DNA of 60,000 bases from Bolinopsis microptera (lineage: Eukaryota; Ctenophora; Tentaculata; Lobata; Bolinopsidae): assembly GCF_026151205.1 (NCBI RefSeq), contig NC_087072.1, positions 6,932,084-6,992,083 on the forward strand, in the 5' to 3' direction. The position numbers were made by a program, and so were the translations under genes. Positions 13,226 through 24,312 of this stretch are shown piece after piece. Position 1 is the first letter of the stretch; each line of letters starts with the position of its first letter. The notes beneath the pieces were generated by a model. It worked only from the letters and a program-made list of their open reading frames with translations. It was not told the origin of the DNA and did no database searches.

Positions 13226-14843
13226 CCATCATTTCGTTAGAGAAATATTCCGACGCTCCACCAGTCACATTCTTTACCGTACACTCCATCCGCGATTTTG
13301 AGAGGTGAGCACCTGATGACATGTCGGGAATTAGGTACTGTAAGTTATTAGCTGGTGTGTGTACTATGTGTGTTCTTATTACCACCATCAAACACACCCA
13401 AATACGTGTGTTACACACGCAAACTATGTGTGTTACCGCACTAGAATGTGGGTACATACCAAGGGTTACATACCAAGGGTACATACTAAAGATAATAGAT
13501 ATAGCGGGATTTATAGCCATTTCTCATCATGGCACTTTGAAAATAGCTGAGCTGGAGTAAGCCAGTTCAAAGAAACAACCGAATTATTTGATTTATAGAC
13601 TTGATCACGGGCGGGGAGTCAACACTGCTAGATTATTTCATACGCAATTCCAATCAATAAACAATTAATCTTAACAAGCGTCCAATCCGACACTCACATG
13701 GCTGTCACGTGATTCCTTCCACCCCTAGTATCAAGTCTATCAATCACTTGTTATTGCCAGATCAGCGGTAGGTAAAAGTGCGGTTAGCTTTCAAGAACTA
13801 AATATAGCTCCAAACATCCGCTCTCACACATGACATGAATATTTTGGGAATCCCAGCAATGCTAGATATGTTACTAGATATGTTAGTATGTCACACGCGC
13901 TCTAGCAACTCTTACATGGAACTTACAATACACTCGGTGTTAATTCCCGCTTAGTTTGTGTGAGACCCAATCAAGACCTGCAGCACACACTAATTACAGA
14001 GATATACAAGTTTAATTACTGCACAATTAACCAGGGCAGAGTACCAGCTGGTCAGATCTAGAGACTGGGACTGATCAAGGGACCAGGAGCCAGCCACATG
14101 CACCCACTAAAACACCCGACAGTAAGTATTCTTGTTAGAGTGTCTAGCCATCAGGTAGAGTAAGTAGCACCGCCCAGTTAGTCTTACGCAATCCCTTGGC
14201 GACCATGGCGCGTAACTCTGGCATGAGCCACCGTGGCGACTTAACCTTATGCCACGTGTGAGAAGGTGGCTAGAGAGAGGGATAGCTGGTAGGGATAGCT
14301 GTAGCAGTGGAAGAAGACAGATTAAACTCACATCATCTTTTATCGTGAGCAAGCGTCCATTATTAATACCTTCGTAGGTTACGGGTTAGCCCGTCATTGA
14401 AGCGGTTACTTTTTGAGTAGCAAAAATATTTTTGTGACTTAATAAATCTTCCGTACTAGCGATACATTTTTGAGTACATATCTTATTGAATCACAGGGCA
14501 CTTGTTGTCGTAAAATCAGAATGTTCGGAAAGGTAACAATCCGTAAATAATTTTCTCAAGGAAGTATCAGTTGTAAAGTTTTTGAAGAATGTAAAGTGCA
14601 GATCAAATATTGCGAAGATGCGAAATACATGTATTTGAAGATATCTATCAATATGATTCATTTGATATGATGAGCCGGAGCGGTGAATATGAAAGTTCAC
14701 CATGAAGATATATAATAAGGAATTTGTACCGGAGTATAGTCACATAGCCATAAAGCCGCATCCTCCCTACACTAATATAATTTCAGGGAAAACACGCGAC
14801 TTAGGCTGTAACAGAAACCTTACAGGGTTCACCAGCTAGCAAC
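13226..14843. other. Spacer with no supported gene
   Basis: Short frames on both strands (13146-13520 -, 13321-13560 +, 14107-14352 -, 14491-14703 -) have no recognised domain. The first two overlap each other on opposite strands and run into the tandem repeat. Confidence 0.45.
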
Positions 14844-16595
14844 GTGTAATACTGGTGTGTACTGTGTTAGTGTGTAATACTGGTGTGTACTGTGTTAGTG
14901 TGTAATACTGGTGTGTAGTGTGTTAGTGTGTAATACTGGTGTGTACTGTGTTAGTGTGTAATACTGGTGTGTACTGTGTTAGTGTGTAATACTGGTGTGT
15001 AGTGTGTTAGTGTGTAATACTGGTGTGTACTGTGTTAGTGTGTAATACTGGTGTGTACTGTGTTAGTGTGTAATACTGGTGTGTACTGTGTTAGTGTGTA
15101 ATACTGGTGTGTAGTGTGTAAGTGTGTAATACTGGTGTGTACTGTGTTAGTATGTAATACTGGTGTGTACTGTGTTAGTGTGTAATACCGGTGTGTACTG
15201 TGTTAGTGTGTAATACTGGTGTGTACTGTGTTAGTGTGTAATACTGGTGTGTACTGTGTTAGTGTGTAATACTGGTGTGTACTGTGTTAGTGTGTAATAC
15301 TGGTGTGTACTGTGTTAGTGTGTAATACTGGTGTGTAGTGTGTAAGTGTGTAATACTGGTGTGTACTGTGTTAGTATGTAATACTGGTGTGTACTGTGTT
15401 AGTGTGTAATACCGGTGTGTACTGTGTTAGTGTGTAATACTGGTGTGTACTGTGTTAGTGTGTAATACTGGTGTGTACTGTGTTAGTGTGTAATACTGGT
15501 GTGTACTGTGTTAGTGTGTAATACTGGTGTGTACTGTGTTAGTGTGTAATACTGGTGTGTACTGTGTTAGTGTGTAATACTGGTGTGTACTGTGTATGTG
15601 GTAATACTGGGTGTGTACTGTGTTAGTGTGTAATACTGGTGTGTACTGTGTTAGTGTGTAATACTGGTGTGTACTGTATTAGTGTGTACTGTGTAATACT
15701 GGTGTGTACTGTGTTAGTGTGTAATACTGGTGTGTACTGTGTTAGTGTGTAATACTGGTGTGTACTGTGTTAGTGTGTAATACTGGTGTGTACTGTGTTA
15801 GTGTGTAATACTGTGTGTACTGTGTTAGTATGTAATACTGGTGTGTACTGTGTTAGTGTGTAATACGGTGTGTACTGTGTTAGTGTGTAAATACTGGTGT
15901 GTACTGTGTTAGTGTGTAATACTGGTGTTGTACGTGTTAGTGTGTAATACTGGTGTGTACTGTGTTAGTGTGTAATACTGGTGTGTACTGTGTTAGTGTG
16001 TAATACTGGTGTGTACTGTGTTAGTGTGTAATACTGGTGTGTACTGTGTTAGTGTGTAATACTGGTGTGTACTGTGTTAGGTGTAATACTGGTGTGTACT
16101 GTGTTAGTGTGTAATACTGGTGTGTACTGTGTTAGTGTGTAATACTGGTGTGTACTGTGTTAGTGTGTATACTGGTGTGTACTGTGTTAGTGTGTAATAC
16201 TGGTGTGTACTGTGTTAGTGTGTAATACTGGTGTGTACTGTGTAGTGTGTAATACTGGTGTGTCTGTATTAGTGTGTACTGTGTAATACTGGTGTGTACT
16301 GTGTTAGTGTGTAATACTGGTGTGTACTGTGTTAGTGTGTAATACTGGTGTGTACTGTGTTAGTGTGTAATACTGGTGTTGTACTGTGTTAGTGTGTGCT
16401 GTGTAATACTGGTGTGTACTGTGTTAGTGTGTAATACTGGTGTGTACTGTGTTAGTGTGTAATACTGGTGTGTACTGTGTTAGTGTGTAATACTGGTGTG
16501 TACTGTGTTAGTGTGTAATACTGGTGTTGTACTGTGTTAGTGTGTTAATACTGGTGTGTACTGTGTTAGTGTGTAATACTGTGTTAGTATGTAAC
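14844..16595. repeat. 28-bp minisatellite, about 60 copies, with higher-order structure
   Basis: The unit is GTGTAATACTGGTGTGTACT plus GTGTTAGT (28 bp). The 5' half (to about 15590) is very regular. The 3' half carries many 1-bp indels and a few hybrid units. Diagnostic variants recur at a fixed spacing: the GTAGTGTGTA variant at 15111 and 15335 is exactly 224 bp (8 units) apart, and each is followed by the same series (an AGTATGTAATAC unit, then an AATACCGG unit). There is no coding capacity. It resembles a CRISPR array only superficially, because there are no unique spacers. Confidence 0.97.
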
Positions 16596-17086
16596 AGAAG
16601 GCGCTAAATGTGACATTCAGTTTATGTGCGGTTTAGTAAATATACATGTGGCCTGTGGCCGGATTGCTATATATAATAGGTTTTACCAAAGCTGTAATTT
16701 ACACATAGTAGAAATGGCTAAAGGGAGGTGGTCTAAAATCGTCCAAATCTGGCTTGCTGCGTAATATAACGTTTAACAATCCCGCCGCGGCCGTAACGAA
16801 GTAGCTATAATATACTATATAAACTATATGCAGGGTAACACTGGAGCCGTTCATTCAGTGACAATCGAACTGAAACATAGATCTCAAAGATCAGATCGTT
16901 TCTTTGGTTACCTCGTATTTAATGATTATTAAATGTATGCGTTAAATGATATTTCATTAATGCGCGATATTTATGCGTGAATGTGTACAATTACAGGAAC
17001 AAATGGCTACGAACGGAAAGCATAACACAACATGTGATTTAAATGAACCTACCACAGCTACCCACGCCTACCACGCTGCCCACACC
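16596..17086. other. Short unique spacer between two minisatellites
   Basis: No gene or exon was recognised. The region is AT-rich around 16640-16700 and 16800-16970. Confidence 0.4.
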
Positions 17087-17345
17087 TACCCGCCCTATCA
17101 CGCTGCACCACACTACCATCATTACCCACACCTGCACCACACCTACCCTCCTTACCAGCTGACCACACCTACCCTCCTTCCACCTGCACTACACCTACCC
17201 TCCTTACCACGCTGCACTACAACACCTACCTCCCTTACCACGTCTGCACCAGTCACCAACCTACCCCCTTACCCACGCTGCGCCACACCTAACATCCTTA
17301 CCACGCTGCACCACACCTACCCTCCCTACCACAACCACGCTGCAC
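17087..17345. repeat. Second 28-bp-type minisatellite, degenerate
   Basis: About nine imperfect copies of a unit close to CACCTACCCTCCTTACCACG plus CTGCACCA (about 28 bp) with frequent small indels. A 132-aa open frame crosses it, but the Tyr/Pro/His-rich peptide simply reads the repeat and changes frame with the indels, so no gene is called. The unit is unrelated in sequence to the 14.8-16.6 kb array. Confidence 0.85.
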
Positions 17346-18253
17346 ACCGTGCAATTAGGTTCACTTTTTGATATAAACAAATTAAAGATGAATTTTAAGA
17401 GAAGTATAGCTTCAACAACACAAAGAACACATTTTGTCTCATTTTTTCTCACCGAGTCTTCAGTTCGACGCTCTGCATCCAAACCCTGCACTTGGATTAC
17501 TTAACAAAGAACTCTCAGATTAAATACTATTTCATTGCAACACTTTCAAGTTACAGATTGAATGAAATGAACTGAGCTGATTGTTCCAATTTATAGAAAA
17601 GTCTTATAAAAAGTTCATGAATTTTTAAGCGCAAGAAGTTTTAAACAACTCTTGCAATCTTTAAACCCAATGTTGAAACAACAAATTTGCTTGATATGAA
17701 ATACATTAAAGCCAGGTTATGGTAACATTTCAGAACCAACTTCAGAGTCAACAGAGTTGAGCAACAATTACAGGAATAAGGACGGTTACACCGCAACTAG
17801 CATAATAAATGGCCCTACATTACACTTTTCAACGTTCACCGCCCAAGATTCAGATACTTAGCTTTCAGGAGAACACAATTGATGTGTTAGGGACATGCCA
17901 AGAGAACGGGGAGCTAGGTTTTGGGGGTTAGCTATGAAATACAAACGTTCAGCCTATCAACTTTTCAAAAATTAATGTAATAATTATGTTTAAATAATTA
18001 TGTTGTTATTGAAATGACATTGCGATTAAATTTCAATCGCAGCATGGTTATGTAATGAAGCTATTTTAGAGAATGAAATAACATGTGTCAAATAAAGCTG
18101 CTGTTGTCTAAAGTCACGCCTGAATTCCACAACAATCGACGCGTTTTGATTTATTTCCTACACAGTACACAGTCATATCCACAGTGCTTATTGGACGATT
18201 TAAAGTAACGCAAGTACTAAGTTCAAAAAACAGGAATATCAAATTATTCTCTA
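17346..18253. other. Spacer downstream of the kinase remnant
   Basis: No domain-bearing frame was seen. Further 3' exons of the - strand kinase would be expected on this side, but none was recognised. Confidence 0.4.
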
Positions 18254-18395
18254 CTCAGGTGAGATGTAGTCTGGTGTCCCACCGCAGTGCTGGATTAAAA
18301 AGACCGTCTCGTCCACCCTCATTCAGGTCCCCAAAATCAGCTAACTTCATGTGACCCCCTGTCGTCCAGTAACAGGTTTTGTCTGGTTTGAATCC
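18254..18395 (-). pseudogene. ROCK-like kinase exon, catalytic loop to activation segment (broken)
   Basis: Read on the - strand, this continues the kinase of the exon at 18563-18814. It starts after a TTTCTCAG acceptor and codes for the end of the catalytic loop (KPD), a LLLDD-like stretch, HMKLADFG (the DFG metal-binding motif), then an activation segment ending in the equivalent of AVGTPDYISPE. Reading it this way needs several single-base shifts: one missing G after GGAT, extra A and G in homopolymers, and a missing G in the TGGGAC run. The 3' end reads CCTGAG then TAGAGA, as if one G of a GTAGAG donor were lost. In the ROCK family this part binds ATP-Mg and positions substrate. It is either an unprocessed pseudogene or a true gene with consensus errors. 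Confidence 0.75.
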
Positions 18396-20278
<1,883 letters not shown>

Positions 20279-20380
20279 CTAGGCCCTCGTGATTAAACTA
20301 GATGACCGTATAGAATTATTTAATTTGCGAAGTTTCTCAACCATTTCAGATTTGCTGAGCGCTTCCATGGCATAGATTGC
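20279..20380 (-). CDS. Candidate terminal exon of an unrecognised - strand gene
   Basis: After a GAATAG acceptor (- strand) the frame is open for 33 codons and ends in TAG. It codes for a charged helix-like segment containing MEALSKSEMVEKLRKLNNS. It fits as the last exon of the gene suggested by the exons at 20571-20615 and 20834-20916, but the phases do not join directly (2 into 0), so an exon between them is missing or this belongs elsewhere. No family was recognised. Confidence 0.35.
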   Translation of the reverse strand, partial: AIYAMEALSKSEMVEKLRKLNNSIRSSSLITRA

Positions 20381-20570
20381 CTATTCTTCTCCTGTGCCTC
20401 ACCAGATAAAATGGAATTGATATAGATCATAGATTGGATTGTACCATAAATCTAAACTATTACCTTTTAAACGTCACTGAAATTAATACAAAAGTAACAG
20501 TTCAAACCGCCAAAATCAATTTGCTTTACACAGAGAATGACTATACTGATAATGTTCTATATGTTCTTAC

Positions 20571-20615
20571 CACTTGCAAACTTCGCCAAAGGCACTCTTC
20601 AATGATTTTGCAATT
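20571..20615 (-). CDS. Candidate 45-bp internal exon, unrecognised gene
   Basis: It is bounded on the - strand by TTTTTCAG and GTAAGAAC. Read in the phase handed over by the exon at 20834-20916 (a split AT|A codon) it gives IAKSLKSAFGEVCK. The phase agreement with strong splice sites on both sides is the main support. No homolog was recognised. Confidence 0.4.
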
Positions 20616-20833
20616 CTGAAAAATCACTGTAACGGTCCTAAATCCCTTAAGATCTTCGAAAGGCTCCTCATCTGAATTTTTAACTGTATTTGTGACATAA
20701 TTCGGTTATAAAAAAGCAATAGTAATCGCTATTACACATATTCCACATTTCTTACCAACCGCTTTCACCAGTGTGAAATAATAATAAATTCAAGGAGATC
20801 TTGAGCAGAGGAGAATTTGGGCTGAAAACTTAC

Positions 20834-20916
20834 ATCGTTTGAGGAAGGCCTTGAAATTCTTGTTTCGTCTTAGAGCAGGATTTATCGAGCTCTGATGCGA
20901 TAGCAGAGAAAGAATC
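20834..20916 (-). CDS. Candidate 83-bp internal exon, unrecognised gene
   Basis: It is bounded on the - strand by CTTTCAG and a consensus GTAAGTTTT donor. The frame gives DSFSAIASELDKSCSKTKQE followed by FQGLPQT, a polar, probably helical stretch. It joins in phase with 20571-20615. The product is unknown. Confidence 0.45.
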
Positions 20917-21046
20917 CTGAAAGGAATACGAAACTATAGTTTAAAAAACTGAATTGCTACTTCTCAATTAATTTGTCACGAATAAAGCTGATAGATATTC
21001 AAGATTTGAAATTACAAATCTACTACAAATGAATTAAAAAACCAAC

Positions 21047-21171
21047 CAAGAAAGTTTCGATGTGTAATCTGTGCTTGTTGTTTAACCAATACATCTTCTA
21101 ACTCTGGATTAGTACTAACACATCTTGTGAGGCCAGCTGGCCTTCTTCTTTCAACTGCTCAACGATCATGG
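21047..21171 (-). CDS. Candidate exon with an apparent frameshift, unrecognised gene
   Basis: After a TTTATAG acceptor (- strand) the frame reads MIVEQLKEEGQLASQDV. After a one-base shift it then reads STNPELEDVLVKQQAQITHR. The two halves look like one continuous polar helical segment interrupted by a 1-bp indel near 21116. The following donor (GTTGGT) is weak. It is probably part of the same gene as 20834-20916. Either an assembly error or pseudogenisation would explain the shift. Confidence 0.35.
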
Positions 21172-21590
21172 CTATAAATGATTCAAGTCAATCGATTAAT
21201 TCATAGGTCCAATTCTCATGGTATCATAGACAAATGTCATGATTTTCACATACTTTTAGACTCTTGAGAAGGTTGCAGAATCCAATGTTGATTTTAGAAT
21301 GAAGCAAAAACCAAAATGTATGCAAAACATGTTTCATCATTATTTGTTCATTATACCAATTCATATCCGGAAATATTAAATTGAGAGTTATATTTGTCAA
21401 GAATACATCTGATACATTCCACTTGCGTTGATATAACAGCATCCAAAAGGTGATGGTCATGTTTATTTTATCAAATACCAGATAAATTGGAAACATTAAC
21501 ATAAAATCAGTAATGAGGTTCTCATTGTGCTTGACAATTCCTCCATTAACCTTGTAAACTTTTGACAAAGGGTCGTTGATGGGTTCTTAC
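21172..21590 (-). other. Intervening region with a 114-codon open frame of unclear status
   Basis: The - strand frame at 21224-21568 is open for 114 codons from a TTG codon and is rich in Ile, Phe, Asn and Leu. No domain was recognised and it does not join the flanking candidate exons in phase. It may be intron sequence or a decayed exon. Confidence 0.3.
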
Positions 21591-21691
21591 ATGTCACTTG
21601 TAATGGGAACAAGGTCTACATTGATGATTACAGAACATGGATGAATTAGTGTGGACAAAACATCTCGCTTAAATAAATTGTAAAAAACGAC
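21591..21691 (-). CDS. Candidate 101-bp exon, unrecognised gene
   Basis: It is bounded on the - strand by TTGCACAG and a GTAAGAAC donor. The frame is open across all 33 codons and includes FYNLFKRDVLSTLIHPCSV and IINVDLVPITSD. Canonical splice signals and an uninterrupted frame support it. The family is unknown. Confidence 0.4.
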
Positions 21692-21707
21692 CTGTGCAAC
21701 TTTTCAA

Positions 21708-21917
21708 TTAGCAAGATTGCTGTAGTCTGATAAATATTGTAGAAGGAATGTGATCAGCTATATACCTCGGTCTTTTCCCCCGCAATGGGTGACAACCGTA
21801 CTTGTGACCCAAGTCTTGTACAATTTGCTTTTTGTGTTTTGTAACATGAGTTGATGTTAGGGCTAAATATCTCAACAGCAAAGGATACTGGAAGTATAAT
21901 GTGGCTTGGAAGAACAT
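21708..21917 (-). CDS. Possible exon or small ORF with a KHKKQIVQDLGHKYGCHP motif
   Basis: This is a 69-codon - strand frame with no convincing start. Its middle part reads TKHKKQIVQDLGHKYGCHP and then KRPRYIADHIPST. The Cys/His and ADH-P pattern looks like a conserved domain, but I cannot name the family. It may be the 5' neighbour of the exon at 21591-21691. Confidence 0.35.
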   Translation of the reverse strand: MFFQATLYFQYPLLLRYLALTSTHVTKHKKQIVQDLGHKYGCHPLRGKRPRYIADHIPSTIFIRLQQSC

Positions 21918-23380
21918 GCGGAGGTTCTGTTTATAATCCTTTGTTTATAGATCCCTAAATTAACGCACAGCTGAGCAGATCATATTTCTTAATTATGAAA
22001 GAGCGGCATATCGGTTCTCTGACTCCTTTTTACCTTTCTTTTACTTAGTTGGTCCGTTTACCATGGTAACAGTTGACTGTACAAATGCAGTAGATAAACT
22101 ATACCTCAAGGACGATAGACAATAGGAATACCGATGTTAATTCCTGCACATCTTAAACATGTACTGATCGGCTCTAATCTGAGCAACATAATTTTGGTAA
22201 ATAAATCATCCAGCAGTAGCCCCAGAGGAGATTGGAAATCAGATTGGATCTTTTAATTGGGTTTCATCTGATCTTCTCGTTTGACCATTTTAGTATCTGC
22301 AATGGGTATTTAATCGAGTGAGATTTAAATAAAGATTTCAAATAATAACAAGATAGAAGAATTATCAAATTAAGACTAATATGAGGATTGATTCCAACTT
22401 TTTATAGAAATTGTCTACTACAAAATTTTCACATCTTTTCATGGTAATTATTAATTTTTTGGATCGCAGGGTAAAACCAACAAATTTAAATACATTATCA
22501 ATTATATTCGATAATGGTATATATTACATATATCCTATACACAGAGCTAGAGGAGGCATAGGAAGAGAAATTTTGAGAATCTTGTACTGACCTTATCATT
22601 GCAAATAATGATAAATAAAAAAGCTTTGACAGTGGGTATGCTTTAGTTTTAAGTTCAATTCAATTGAATTATTAAGTTTGATGTGATCTCAAATCATTTG
22701 AAACCTAATGACTTTTACTATAGTATTGACTATCGTTAACAGTACACTACAATGTAAGTGTACTGAAGGGGTACCCTAAGATAATACCGATTTGTTGGCA
22801 GGGCCATTGGCGAAGTGTACGTAGCTGTATGAGCTGCCCCTTGAAGAATTTTATACCCCCAAACATTTTTTCACCTTGTCCAAATTTTCAAGTGGATGGG
22901 ATAATAAACAAGGCAGACTTTTAAAAATTACCTGAAATTTAGAAATATGCCGCCCCCAATCATTACGTTGGGCAGCCATTACACCATTGGGGATGCCCCC
23001 ACTCATGTAACCCTCGATCATAGTTTCCCATCACTCGGCTGAGTCAATCAAGGAGATGTGTAATTTCGCACACAAATGTGTAATTTCGCATGGACCTGAT
23101 GGAACCCTTAGCTAACCTTCTCAACTGAGTGACACTGATATTAGTGGCGTAACGTTGAATTTAGGCACTCCTTAATGCTTTTGCTAAAAGTTTAAATTTT
23201 AAGTCATAGATCAAGCTTCTTAATTTTAAAATTTAAGAATAATCTTTTACCCTAACTATGATGTGGTGACATTTCATGCTTAACTAAAATTCAACTTTGA
23301 AATTAATAGATTATTAGTTACGACAAAATTATAGTTTAAAACATCCATTCTGGCAGTGTTTACAATATTATAATTTATGA
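21918..23380. other. Spacer, no gene recognised
   Basis: This is AT-rich sequence with no long frame. Possible 5' exons of the - strand gene would lie here but were not recognised. Confidence 0.4.
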
Positions 23381-23390
23381 TAATAATAAT

Positions 23391-23988
23391 CGGGGGGGGG
23401 GGGGGGGGGGGGGGGGGGGGATCATACACTTCGTACCGGACATGGACGTTGGTGGGTGGGTCATTTTTTCTCCCAAAAACACAGTTAGTACATGGTACTA
23501 ACTGGTGGGTCTACTGCCCATTTCCAGAAAAACAGTTTAGTACATGGTACTAAGGGGTTCATTTTTTGGGTGTCCAACCCCAGGAAAAACCATTTTAACC
23601 TCTAATTCATTTTGGGAATGGGTTTTGAGGTTTTTTGAGTTTTTTTTTTGGGTTTTTGTAATTTTAAAAATTTGTTGTGTAACTTTTTTATCTAATCGAC
23701 TACATTGAAAACAAAACCCCTACTAAATTAGTGGGTATAATTTTCCCATTTCCAATGTTTAATGAGCTGTTTTAAAGCAATTTATGGGTGGGTATCTTAT
23801 TCTATATACAAAAAACAGTTAGTACCATAATTTTTCGACAGTTAGTACCGCAAACGGCGGCAAAAGGGGTGGGTGTCTTACGTATTATCCAAAAAACAGT
23901 TAATACCGCAAAGGGGGTGGGTGGGTCTAGTGAAAAATATCCAAAACTAAACTTAGTCGACGTGATGTCCGGCACTTGGGTACCTGAT

Positions 23989-24030
<42 letters not shown>
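23391..24030. mobile_element. 640-bp element with poly-G / poly-C ends and 10-bp flanking repeats
   Basis: It starts C followed by 29 G (23392-23420) and ends with 40 C (23990-24029) then G. Inside the homopolymers the ends are inverted copies: left ATCA..TAC..CCGGACAT..ACGT, right (reverse complement) AATCA..TAC..CCGGACAT..ACGT. The perfect repeat TAATAATAAT flanks both sides (23381-23390, 24031-24040), although it is low-complexity. The interior holds five copies of a CAGTTAGTAC-like motif (23482, 23533, about 23817, about 23840, about 23898). It is non-coding; the frame ending in poly-Pro is compositional. It looks like a non-autonomous DNA element of unknown superfamily. Confidence 0.65.
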
Positions 24031-24040
24031 TAATAATAAT

Positions 24041-24312
24041 GATAATTCTATACAGTTACATAATTGAAACAATTATGGCCCCTTATTTATGATATGTATT
24101 GATTGAATAATTGGTAACAAATGTAACATAACATAACATTATAAATAATGCCTCTCTGGGCATCTCAAAAAGAAATTCACAGAAAATGAACACTTTACGT
24201 TTGAAACCATATAATAATTACAAACTTTTAAAAATTTTCAACTAAATACCTTTTATATTAACCTTCTTCCTCTTAGCTACCAATGGATTCTCTTTCATAT
24301 AACTTACATAAC
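24041..24312. other. AT-rich spacer
   Basis: Nothing was recognised between the poly-C element and the truncated LINE. Confidence 0.5.

Noticed and set aside
14844-16595. Possible CRISPR-like array (28-bp repeats)
   Set aside because: Units are directly adjacent without unique spacers, and the window is eukaryotic; it is a minisatellite.
16973-17371. 132-aa Tyr/Pro/His-rich frame
   Set aside because: It only reads the degenerate 28-bp repeat, and repeat indels shift the frame.
23788-24033. 81-codon frame ending in poly-Pro
   Set aside because: It starts in the non-coding element and ends in its poly-C cap.
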